From assembly GCA_023264755.1 (NCBI GenBank), contig JAHFVB010000329.1, positions 1 through 6,009 of the forward strand: a stretch of 6,009 bases of DNA, written 5' to 3'. Origin of the DNA: Mycobacterium sp. (GTDB taxonomy: Bacteria > Actinomycetota > Actinomycetes > Mycobacteriales > Mycobacteriaceae). Below the pieces are notes generated by a model. It was not told the DNA's origin, did not search any database, and was given only the letters and a program-made list of their open reading frames with translations. A program made the translations under genes and the position numbers. Numbering within the stretch: position 1 is the first letter of the stretch; each line of letters starts with the position of its first letter. Below are positions 1 through 5,897 of the stretch, piece by piece.

Positions 1-653
1 GGCGCGACGACGGCGGGTAGCCCGTGCAGCGCGGCGACCGCGCCGTCGGCATTCGCCGCCCACGCGGTCGCCCCCAACGCCGCGGCCCGCCGCAGATCCG
101 GCCCGAAGGCTGCGCCACCGACGACCACGGGCACCCCCGCTGCGGTACTGGCCTCGATGAACCGTCGGGTGGTGGACAGCGCGCCCAGCATCGAACAACT
201 CACCGCCACCGCCTCGGGGCCCACGTCCTGCAGGTACTGGTTGAAGCGCATGGGCGTGGTGGAAGCGCCGAGCTGAGTGGTGTCCCAGCCGTCGGCCCGC
301 AGCGCACATTCGATGATCAACGCAGGCAACGCGTGCCACTCCCGCTCGGCGCATGCGACCAGTACCCGGCCCCGGGTGGCGGGGGTACGGCGAACGTGCG
401 CCATGACGACCTTCGTCGCCGACACGGAGAGCGCCGTCGCCGCGTGCTCCTGGGCGACGGTCCATTCACCGCTCTGCCAACGGATTCCGACGGACCGCTG
501 GACCACGGCGATGACATTGGTCAGCACGTCGACCGGCTCGACGCCGTCGTTGAGCAGCTGTTCGACCAGAGCCAAGGTCGTGGCCCGCTCGCCGGTGGCC
601 AACGCCGCTTCGTAGCTCTGCAGATGGCTGGGGCCCACGCTCAGGGTCCGCAC
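1..653 (-). CDS. Stand-alone cobalamin (B12)-binding sensor protein, CarH/LitR-like without DNA-binding domain (3' end cut by window)
   Basis: The 217 codons visible read as a helical B12-binding cap (about residues 10-85) followed by a Rossmann-like B12-binding domain (about 95-217). The cap carries W59 and E69-H70 spaced exactly as W-x9-EH, the motif that packs over adenosylcobalamin in CarH/LitR photoreceptors. The B12 domain shows EWHALP (105-110), a variant of DxHxxG with H107 as candidate lower cobalt ligand, then SCSML (152-156) and VVVGG (176-180), the usual SxL and GG elements. No MerR helix-turn-helix precedes the cap, so the protein probably acts on a partner protein. GTG at 653 overlaps the phosphatase stop by 13 bases and no clear Shine-Dalgarno is visible, suggesting translational coupling; GTG at 638, just past that stop, is an alternative start. 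Oddities: Gln60 where, as I recall, Thermus CarH has the His that ligates cobalt after light exposure, and Pro110 for the motif glycine. A light-insensitive B12 or other corrinoid sensor is possible. The C-terminus lies beyond base 1. Confidence 0.85.
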   Translation of the reverse strand, partial: MRTLSVGPSHLQSYEAALATGERATTLALVEQLLNDGVEPVDVLTNVIAVVQRSVGIRWQSGEWTVAQEHAATALSVSATKVVMAHVRRTPATRGRVLVACAEREWHALPALIIECALRADGWDTTQLGASTTPMRFNQYLQDVGPEAVAVSCSMLGALSTTRRFIEASTAAGVPVVVGGAAFGPDLRRAAALGATAWAANADGAVAALHGLPAVVA

Positions 654-1975
654 GTGATCGCGAGCAGTGCGATGTCGTCGTGGGGGCGACCGTCGAGCTG
701 CTCGACGACGTCACGCTCGACGGCTTCGCAGATGACCTCCGGGGCCGCTCCGGCGTAGGGCGCTAGCAGCGCCATCAGTCGGTCCAGCCCGTAGAAGCCG
801 GCGTCCGTACGGGCTTCGTCGATGCCGTCGGTGAACATCAACATGGAGTCACCGTGTTCGAGGCGCAGCGTGGCCGGCTGGTACTTGGCCTCGGCCGACA
901 GCCCGATCGCCAGGCCCGACACCTCGAACTGTGTCACGGTTCCGTTGGCCCGCAACACGATTGGTGGCGGATGCCCGGCCACCGCCAGCTCGACGTCGAC
1001 GTGGTCGGGTGCGAGCCGCAGCCGCGCGCAGACGACGGTGACGAAGCGGTGGGCTTCGGTGGTGTGCAACACGGTGTTGAGCGCCTCGAGCAACACCGCG
1101 GGCGCACGGTCGAAGTACGCCGCCGTGCGGATGCTCTGACGGGTTCGATCGGTGAGGACGGCGGCCTCGACACCCTTACCGGCCACGTCGCCCAGCGAGA
1201 CCGTCCAGTCGTCCCCCGCGCCGTGGACGTCGTAGAAGTCGCCCCCGACGTCGAGATGCTCCGCAGCCGGCCGATACCTGGCAGCCAGTTGGATGCCGTC
1301 GAGCTCCGGAAGTGCGAGCGGACGGATGCGGTGCGCGAGCTCCGAGGCGATGAGTGCGCGTTCCTCGTACAGCCGAGCCGAGTCCAGCGCCATCGCGGCG
1401 CGGGAGGCGATGTGCTCGGCGAGCACGAGTTCGCCGTCGTCGAAGCCGCGCCCTCCGTCGCGAATCAATACCAACGCACCCAGGGTGGCGCCGCGCGCAT
1501 TGAGTGGAAGGCCGACGACTTCGGTCGGATTGCGTTCCGCAGCTTCGGCTCTGAGCGCCGAATGCGGGATCATGCTGGCCAGCACGTCGGTCGCATCGGG
1601 GCCGGTGCCGGATTCGGGGCTGACGAAGAGGCGATCGGTCCGGCCGCTGCGCAACAGCCGATCGAGCGCCGCCCCGGAGGCCGAACTGCGCGAAACGGTG
1701 GCCTTGAACTTCGGGTCGTCACCGCCGAAGAAGGTGAGCCCGCCGCTGGTGCTGTCCGGCATGACCAGGGTGGCCCAGTCCGCCAGCCGGGGCTGGACGA
1801 GGGTGATCAGCCGCAGGGCCGTACGACGAAGATTCAGCGAACTGGACAGATCCATCGCCTGATCGGCGAGCTCGGCCCGCTCGGCTGCCAGCCGCAGGGC
1901 AGCCGCCCCCGCCGCCGGATCGTCGTTCCACAACCGAGCCAATCTCACCTGCGCCTCATCGAATTTCTCGATCAC
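641..1975 (-). CDS. GAF-domain PP2C/SpoIIE (RsbU-like) serine phosphatase
   Basis: 444 residues. A short helical N-terminus (1-42) leads to a GAF-like sensor domain (about 43-200), a helical linker (about 200-222, containing RLYEERALIASELAHR) and a SpoIIE-type PP2C domain (about 222-442). The catalytic signatures are complete: GGDFYDV (244-250), LGDVAGKG (261-268), GHPPPIV (334-340), FTDGIDEA (381-388) and PHDDIALL (431-438). Metal-binding aspartates are therefore present at D246, D263, D383 and D434, so the enzyme should be active. Family members dephosphorylate a phosphoserine on an STAS anti-sigma antagonist, freeing a sigma factor; the substrate here is inferred and not encoded in the window. 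The start is GTG; an in-frame TGA at 1984-1982 excludes any longer form, and the Shine-Dalgarno is weak. The downstream cobalamin-binding gene overlaps its end, so the two are probably co-translated and functionally linked. The hydrolase gene lies divergently upstream. Confidence 0.93.
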   Translation of the reverse strand: MIEKFDEAQVRLARLWNDDPAAGAAALRLAAERAELADQAMDLSSSLNLRRTALRLITLVQPRLADWATLVMPDSTSGGLTFFGGDDPKFKATVSRSSASGAALDRLLRSGRTDRLFVSPESGTGPDATDVLASMIPHSALRAEAAERNPTEVVGLPLNARGATLGALVLIRDGGRGFDDGELVLAEHIASRAAMALDSARLYEERALIASELAHRIRPLALPELDGIQLAARYRPAAEHLDVGGDFYDVHGAGDDWTVSLGDVAGKGVEAAVLTDRTRQSIRTAAYFDRAPAVLLEALNTVLHTTEAHRFVTVVCARLRLAPDHVDVELAVAGHPPPIVLRANGTVTQFEVSGLAIGLSAEAKYQPATLRLEHGDSMLMFTDGIDEARTDAGFYGLDRLMALLAPYAGAAPEVICEAVERDVVEQLDGRPHDDIALLAITCGP

Positions 1976-2132
1976 ACCGGCTCACGCGCCCCGATGAGAG
2001 GCGCTGCGGGAATGTCTAGGAGCGTATGCCCCGGAGGGAGTGGCTGGAAGCTCAACCTGCCCCGAAGGTACACGGCAGCCGCGATCGCGTCACATCGCGC
2101 AGCTCGACCTGACCTGCGCGTTACGATCGCGC
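1976..2132. other. Divergent intergenic region, phosphatase / hydrolase
   Basis: This 157-bp gap separates two divergently read genes. The plus-strand end holds a good TACGAT -10 box for the hydrolase. On the minus strand TACGCT (2026-2021) fits the mycobacterial TANNNT -10 pattern and would give a leader of about 40 bases for the phosphatase, but no convincing -35 is placed correctly. A GCGATCGC palindrome at 2081-2088 is a common sequence in GC-rich genomes and I give it no function. I see no RNA gene or terminator. Confidence 0.5.
2122..2127 (+). promoter_or_regulatory. -10 box TACGAT, leaderless hydrolase promoter
   Basis: TACGAT matches the TANNNT -10 element common in mycobacteria. Its end lies 5 bases before the GTG at 2133, so transcription would begin at or next to that GTG, giving a leaderless mRNA. 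No strong -35 is seen, which is usual in this genus. It is the main reason for choosing the 2133 start. Confidence 0.5.
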
Positions 2133-3338
2133 GTGTCTCCTTCGCAGCCCGACTCCGCTGCCCCCGTAGTTCCACCCCTCCCGGTTCCGGACGTCCCTGG
2201 CGCCGACGCCCCGCGCGGCCTGCCGCGCCGTGCCGACCTCACCCGAGAGCAACGGCTGGTCGTCGACGCCTCGGCCCTGGCCGATCTTGGCCTGCGCACC
2301 GCCGTCGCCTCGCTAGTGGGTGCGGCGATGTTGCCGACGCTGGCCGGTGCCGTGCTGCGCCCGGCCGACAGCCGGGCCGAGCGGGACGCGTTGGCCTTCT
2401 ACGCCGAACTGGCGGCGGCTCGCGATCCCGAGCGCTCGTTTCCCGCCCCCACCTCCCCGCCACGCGTCTCGTCGCGGGCCGCCAACCCCATCGCCGAATG
2501 GCAAGCCCATGGCCAGGTGCGAAACCTCAAATTCGACAGCAGCTTTCAGGCGATCAACCCGGCGCTGCGCGAACGCCGCAGCGGATATGCGCGCAACAAC
2601 GTCGTACACGCCCAGCACTGGACTCACGACGACGGACCACATCCCACCCTGTGCGTGATCCACGGCTTCCTGGGCTCGCCCTACCTGTTCAACGGCCTGT
2701 TCTTCTCGCTGCCCTGGTTCTACCGCTCCGGGTACGACATCCTGCTCTACACCCTGCCCTTCCACGGTCGGCGCGCCGAAAAGCGTTCGCCCTTCAGCGG
2801 TTACGGGTACTTCGCCGACGGATTCGCGGGCTTCGCCGAGGCCATGGCACAGGCCGTTCACGACTTTCGTTCGGTACTGGACCATCTCGAGTACACCGGC
2901 GTCGACCGCATCGCCCTGACCGGAATGTCGCTCGGGGGCTATACCTCGGCGTTGATCGCCAGTGTGGATGACCGCATCCAGGCCGTCATCCCCAATGTTC
3001 CCGTCGTGGAACCGGAGTCGCTGTTCGACGAGTGGTTCCCGGCCAACCTGCTGGTGCGGCTGGGCAATCGGGTGACCGGAACCGATCGCTCGCTGTCGGC
3101 GGCCGCATCGCTGTACCACTCCCCGCTCAACTATGCGCCCCTGGTACCGAAGGACCGCAGGTTGATCATCGCGGGGCTCGGCGACCGGCTGGCGCCTCCC
3201 GAACAGGCCGAGGCGCTGTGGAGGCACTGGGACCGATGCGCGTTTCACTGGTTCCCCGGCAACCACGTCCTGCACGTCAGCCAGCCCGACTACCTACGCA
3301 GGATGACCCGGTTCATGCGGGACTTCATGTTCGTCTGA
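2133..3338 (+). CDS. Alpha/beta hydrolase (probable esterase/lipase-like)
   Basis: 401 residues from GTG 2133. After a Pro-rich N-terminus (about 1-30) there is a hydrophobic helix (about 52-75, LVGAAMLPTLAGAVL with one Arg before it) that may contact membrane or form a cap; there is no clear signal peptide. The hydrolase core runs from about 170 to 400. HGFLGSPY (177-184) is the oxyanion-hole loop, GMSLGG (264-269) the nucleophile elbow with Ser266, GLGDRLAPPEQ holds the acid Asp351 and PGNHVLH the catalytic His378, so the triad is complete. The substrate cannot be read from sequence; esters or lipids are likely for the fold. The frame stays open upstream to GTG 2040, adding 31 residues of low-complexity coding character, but the TACGAT box just before 2133 favours the short form. 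Its TGA is 8 bp from the convergent methyltransferase stop. The long N-terminal extension and the phrase FFSLPWFYRSGYD suggest an ABHD18-like subgroup, which I cannot confirm. Confidence 0.9.
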   Translation: MSPSQPDSAAPVVPPLPVPDVPGADAPRGLPRRADLTREQRLVVDASALADLGLRTAVASLVGAAMLPTLAGAVLRPADSRAERDALAFYAELAAARDPERSFPAPTSPPRVSSRAANPIAEWQAHGQVRNLKFDSSFQAINPALRERRSGYARNNVVHAQHWTHDDGPHPTLCVIHGFLGSPYLFNGLFFSLPWFYRSGYDILLYTLPFHGRRAEKRSPFSGYGYFADGFAGFAEAMAQAVHDFRSVLDHLEYTGVDRIALTGMSLGGYTSALIASVDDRIQAVIPNVPVVEPESLFDEWFPANLLVRLGNRVTGTDRSLSAAASLYHSPLNYAPLVPKDRRLIIAGLGDRLAPPEQAEALWRHWDRCAFHWFPGNHVLHVSQPDYLRRMTRFMRDFMFV

Positions 3339-3346
3339 CGCGCTGG

Positions 3347-4258
3347 TCACTCCTTGACCGCGGTGACCAGACTGATTGCGCCCGCCATCGGGCCGGCCTC
3401 CGGATCGTCTTCGGGGATGGGCCTGCCCAGCGCCCGCAGGTAGCCGGATAGCGGGGTCTCCTGCGCCGACCAGCCACGGGCGCCGAACCATTCGGCGGCC
3501 GGCGCGTGCTGTTGGTTGTAGGTGAGCGTGAAGAACGTGCCTTCCTCGCCCGCGGCTCGCTCCTGCTGCTGCTTGGCTTCGAAGGCTTCCCGAGGCATCG
3601 GGCGGCCCTCCTCCACGGCCACCCAACTCGCCGCGCTGGTGAGCCGTTCGATGCCCGAGAACAGTTGTTGCTGGGCTTCGGCGGGCAGGTAGATGAGCAG
3701 CCCCTCGGCCATCCACGCCGACGGCTGGGAGGCATCGAACCCGGCGGCCGTCAGAGCGGCGGGCCAGTCGTTGCGCAGGTCGACGGCCACCTCGCGGCGC
3801 TGGGCCAACGGGAGGTCGCCGTGTTCGGCGAGCGCTTCGCGCTTGAAGTCGAGGACCCGGGGTTGGTCCAGTTCGTAGACGACGGTGCCCTGCGGCCACG
3901 GCAGCCGGTACGCCCTGGAGTCGAGCCCGGCGGCGAGGATGACGAATTGGCGCACCCCTGCGGCGCAAGCTCGCTCGCAAAAGCCGTCGAAGTACTTGGT
4001 GCGCGCGCCCTGGAAGGAGGTGAAGTGGCTGCCGAAGTCGGAACGCAGGCGCTGCACACCGCCGGCGTCGGCGCCCGTGCCGTGGTCGTCGAGCACCGCG
4101 GCCCACTCGCCACCGACCGCGCGACAGAAGAGCTCGGCGTAGGGATCCAGGGCCAGCGGTTCGGGCTTCTGTGCCTCCAAGGCCCGGGCCGCGGCGACGA
4201 ACAACGCCGTGGAACCAACGCTGGTGGTGATGTCCCAGGTGTCGTCGTCAGTGCGCAT
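3347..4258 (-). CDS. Class I SAM-dependent methyltransferase, mycobacterial LCM-like family (TIGR00027 type)
   Basis: 303 residues, close to the usual ~300 for the large mycobacterial family of putative S-adenosylmethionine methyltransferases related to leucine carboxyl methyltransferases. The N-terminus [15 protein letters not shown] is a hallmark of that family and fixes the start. The SAM-binding glycine-rich motif is [17 protein letters not shown] (106-122), followed by the acidic strand YELDQP (128-133) and AEGLLIYLP (184-192), all characteristic of the family. The methyl acceptor is unknown for most members. It follows the MpaB-type oxygenase by 42 bp on the same strand, so co-transcription is likely. 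A GGAGG lies only one base from the ATG, unusually close, and a TATACC box (4270-4265) in the right place for a leaderless start hints at an additional internal promoter. From memory it resembles Rv0281 of M. tuberculosis (about 302 residues), next to ESX-3; this needs a search. Confidence 0.93.
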   Translation of the reverse strand: MRTDDDTWDITTSVGSTALFVAAARALEAQKPEPLALDPYAELFCRAVGGEWAAVLDDHGTGADAGGVQRLRSDFGSHFTSFQGARTKYFDGFCERACAAGVRQFVILAAGLDSRAYRLPWPQGTVVYELDQPRVLDFKREALAEHGDLPLAQRREVAVDLRNDWPAALTAAGFDASQPSAWMAEGLLIYLPAEAQQQLFSGIERLTSAASWVAVEEGRPMPREAFEAKQQQERAAGEEGTFFTLTYNQQHAPAAEWFGARGWSAQETPLSGYLRALGRPIPEDDPEAGPMAGAISLVTAVKE

Positions 4259-4270
4259 GCCTCCGGTATA
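4259..4270 (-). promoter_or_regulatory. Methyltransferase start region: GGAGG and possible TATACC -10
   Basis: Read on the minus strand, TATACC (4270-4265) is followed by GGAGG (4264-4260), one base and then the ATG. The Shine-Dalgarno is too close for ordinary spacing, whereas the TATACC box lies 6 bases before the ATG, as in leaderless mycobacterial promoters. No good -35 is present. Either element could be fortuitous. Confidence 0.3.
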
Positions 4271-4300
4271 CCCAAGGAAGCTGGCAACGTCGGCCGGTCG

Positions 4301-5197
4301 TCAGACCAGCGGACGGCCCGTCCGGATCCTCCAGTCGAGGTCCTTGAGCAGCACGTTGAAGGGGAACTGCCGGACGAACCTCGGCAGCAGGTTGTTGACG
4401 GTGCGCACCCGAGCCATCAACCGGTCGAAGCGCCGTTGCCGGTCGACGTCCCAGGGCAACCGCATCTCGTCCCGGAAGCGTTGCGGCAGAAACCCGGTGG
4501 TGATCAACAGATTGACGTCGTCGAGTCGGCGCTGGATCGGAGCCGGCAGCTTCACCTTGCCAATGCGGGCCAGGGCGATCGGGTACAGGTAGTCGCGGAC
4601 GGTGTCGTCGATGTGGACCTGGTCCAGCGAGCGCCGCCAGTACGCGTCGAAGGCGGCCCGGTCGGCGGGCCACATGTCGGGTGGCACCTGCAGGGTGGTC
4701 GCGAGTGACATGTGGTCGCGGTAGTGCCGGTCGGCGGTCTCCTCGTCGAGCTCACCCACCAGGATGCGGGTCACGTCGAGGTCGCCCTTGTAGAGGCACG
4801 CCGCGACCCACATTTGCAGGTCCTTGTCGAAGGCGTTGTACTGCACAGGGCTGGTTTCGGTCGAATGGACCTGCGCGTGGGCCCGGTTCACCGCCCTGCG
4901 GAACGCCGCCTTCTGGGCATCGGTCCCGTTGCTGGCCACGGCCAGGTAGGTGAAGGTGGTGCGCGCGCGCTTGATCGGGTGCAGGTCGGCACGCCCGCTG
5001 TGCACCCGGCTCTCCACGACGCCGTAGCCGACGCCTGGACGCGCCAGTTGCATGATGACGTTGGCGGCGCCGGCGAGCAGCGCCACCCCCAACGGGCCGT
5101 CCCCCACGTCCGGGCCGCGGCGGGGTCTGCGCGCGGCCGACCTGGCCCGATCGCTGACCGCACGCTCGACGTGGGAAATCGGTTCACTGACCGTCAT
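4301..5197 (-). CDS. MpaB/Lcp-like oxygenase family protein (DUF2236)
   Basis: 298 residues from ATG 5197. The protein matches the DUF2236 / oxygenase MpaB family, which includes the haem-dependent latex-clearing protein Lcp and fungal MpaB. Features seen (numbered from GTG 5203, six bases upstream) are LARPGVGYGVVES (53-65), RARTTFTYLAVA (79-90), VNRAHAQVHS (105-114) and the Asp/Trp-rich FDKDLQMWVAACL (125-137). H109 in VNRAH is the likely haem ligand by analogy with Lcp; this is inference. No signal peptide or membrane segment is evident, so it is probably cytosolic. GTG 5203 would add two residues, but GAGGGG at 5208-5203 sits 5 bases before ATG 5197 and abuts the GTG, favouring 5197. The gene is divergent from a TetR regulator and 42 bp ahead of the methyltransferase. 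From memory it corresponds to Rv0276. Oxidation of a lipid or polyketide-like substrate is plausible but unproven. Confidence 0.88.
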   Translation of the reverse strand: MTVSEPISHVERAVSDRARSAARRPRRGPDVGDGPLGVALLAGAANVIMQLARPGVGYGVVESRVHSGRADLHPIKRARTTFTYLAVASNGTDAQKAAFRRAVNRAHAQVHSTETSPVQYNAFDKDLQMWVAACLYKGDLDVTRILVGELDEETADRHYRDHMSLATTLQVPPDMWPADRAAFDAYWRRSLDQVHIDDTVRDYLYPIALARIGKVKLPAPIQRRLDDVNLLITTGFLPQRFRDEMRLPWDVDRQRRFDRLMARVRTVNNLLPRFVRQFPFNVLLKDLDWRIRTGRPLV

Positions 5198-5202
5198 GGT
5201 CA

Positions 5203-5208
5203 CCCCTC
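5203..5208 (-). promoter_or_regulatory. Shine-Dalgarno of the oxygenase gene
   Basis: GAGGGG on the minus strand lies 5 bases before ATG 5197. Using GTG 5203 instead would put the start codon inside this element, so it decides the start in favour of 5197. Confidence 0.6.
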
Positions 5209-5219
5209 ATCACAAATCA

Positions 5220-5235
5220 GGAAACGTGTGTTTCC
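5220..5235. promoter_or_regulatory. Probable TetR operator, palindrome GGAAAC-GTGT-GTTTCC
   Basis: Two perfect 6-base inverted arms flank a 4-base centre, a size and symmetry typical of TetR-family operators. The site lies in the 79-bp gap between the divergent TetR and oxygenase genes. It covers the predicted transcription start of the oxygenase and sits just upstream of the predicted -35 of the TetR gene. Binding there would block the oxygenase and could also affect the regulator's own promoter. The assignment to this TetR is inferred from position. Confidence 0.7.
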
Positions 5236-5237
5236 CG

Positions 5238-5267
5238 ATATTGCCGCTCACTGTCGACCGATGTCAA
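5238..5267 (-). promoter_or_regulatory. Oxygenase promoter (TTGACA - 18 bp - CAATAT)
   Basis: On the minus strand a perfect TTGACA -35 (5267-5262) is followed after 18 bases by CAATAT (5243-5238), which keeps three of six consensus -10 bases. The expected start, about 7 bases on, is near 5231, inside the palindrome, giving a leader of roughly 35 bases that includes the GAGGGG ribosome-binding site. Confidence 0.5.
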
Positions 5268-5270
5268 GAT
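5241..5270 (+). promoter_or_regulatory. TetR gene promoter (TTGCCG - 18 bp - CAAGAT), leaderless
   Basis: TTGCCG (5241-5246) and CAAGAT (5265-5270) are 18 bases apart. The predicted start falls on the ATG at 5277, so the message would be leaderless, consistent with no Shine-Dalgarno before that ATG. Each element overlaps the opposing element of the oxygenase promoter, so the two promoters probably exclude one another. Confidence 0.4.
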
Positions 5271-5276
5271 GGTCTG

Positions 5277-5897
5277 ATGCCCCAGCCCCGTCCCTACGGC
5301 GGCGTCGAAGCCCCCGAGCGGCTCGCGCAGCGACGCCGGCGGCTGCTCGAGGCCGGGCTGGAGCTGCTCGGCGGTGCGGACGACCCGCCAGAACTCAAGG
5401 TCCGAGACATCTGTCGACAAGCCGGGATCTCGGCGCGGCACTTCTACGAGTGCTTCAGCGACAAGGACGAACTGGCCGCTGCGGTGTTCGACTGGGTGAT
5501 CGCCGACATCGCCGCCACCACACAGGCCGCCGTCGCGGCAGCGCCGCGCGAGGAGCAGAACCGGGCCGGAATCACGAACTTGGTCCGCAGCCTGGCAAGC
5601 GATCCCCGGGTCGGGCGCCTGATGTTCAACCCTCAGCTGCTCAATCCCGTGATCGCTCGGAAGCGGGCCGGGCTGGGCGGCTTCTTCGCCCTGTTGAGTG
5701 GCCAGCACATGACCAGCACCTATCGGGTACCCGAGGACGAGCGAGTCAAGGCGTTGTCGCACTTCGTGGTCGGCGGTGTCAGTCAGACCATCGGCGCCTG
5801 GGTGTCCGGCGACGTCGCGCTCGACCAGGCCCAGCTCGTCGAGCAACTCACCCGAACCCTGGATGGGCTCGCGGTGCGCGAAGCGGACCCGACCTAG
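5277..5897 (+). CDS. TetR/AcrR-family transcriptional regulator
   Basis: 206 residues, a normal length for the family. The N-terminal DNA-binding domain (about 12-62) contains the helix-turn-helix VRDICRQAGISARHFYECF followed by SDKDEL, an almost canonical TetR signature. The remaining helical part (about 65-200) is the ligand-binding and dimerisation domain, whose ligand cannot be predicted. The frame is open well upstream, but that stretch is antisense to the oxygenase N-terminus; ATG 5277 puts the HTH at the usual distance from the start. The gene is divergent from the MpaB-type oxygenase, with a palindromic operator in the gap, so it most likely represses the oxygenase-methyltransferase pair and itself. 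Its TAG stop shares the CTAG tetranucleotide with the stop of the convergent VOC gene. By remembered gene order it would match Rv0275c. Confidence 0.93.
   Translation: MPQPRPYGGVEAPERLAQRRRRLLEAGLELLGGADDPPELKVRDICRQAGISARHFYECFSDKDELAAAVFDWVIADIAATTQAAVAAAPREEQNRAGITNLVRSLASDPRVGRLMFNPQLLNPVIARKRAGLGGFFALLSGQHMTSTYRVPEDERVKALSHFVVGGVSQTIGAWVSGDVALDQAQLVEQLTRTLDGLAVREADPT

Noticed and set aside
24..758. 244-codon plus-strand open frame
   Set aside because: Antisense to the B12-binding gene and the end of the phosphatase. The minus-strand reading has clear B12-cap and Rossmann motifs; this one is Arg/Gly/His-rich and featureless.
2014..2060. SigF-type promoter for the phosphatase gene
   Set aside because: GGGCAT on the minus strand resembles the SigF -10 GGGTA(T), but the nearest GGTT-like -35 is about 20 bases away instead of 15-17 and is a poor match.
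854..2971. 705-codon plus-strand open frame
   Set aside because: It runs antisense to the phosphatase and then out of frame across the hydrolase. The translation is Arg/Gly/Pro-rich with no domain, while both overlapped genes have complete catalytic motifs. GC-rich codon bias leaves such shadow frames open.
2313..3275. 320-codon minus-strand open frame
   Set aside because: Antisense to the hydrolase, whose triad is intact; the translation shows no family features.
3506..4708. 400-codon plus-strand open frame
   Set aside because: Antisense to the methyltransferase and oxygenase, with no recognisable motif and low-complexity Gly/Val/Glu/Arg composition; a shadow.
5052..5276. N-terminal extension of the TetR gene to base 5052
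   Set aside because: The extra 75 codons are antisense to the oxygenase N-terminus and run through the operator and both promoters. TetR proteins begin shortly before the HTH, as with ATG 5277.
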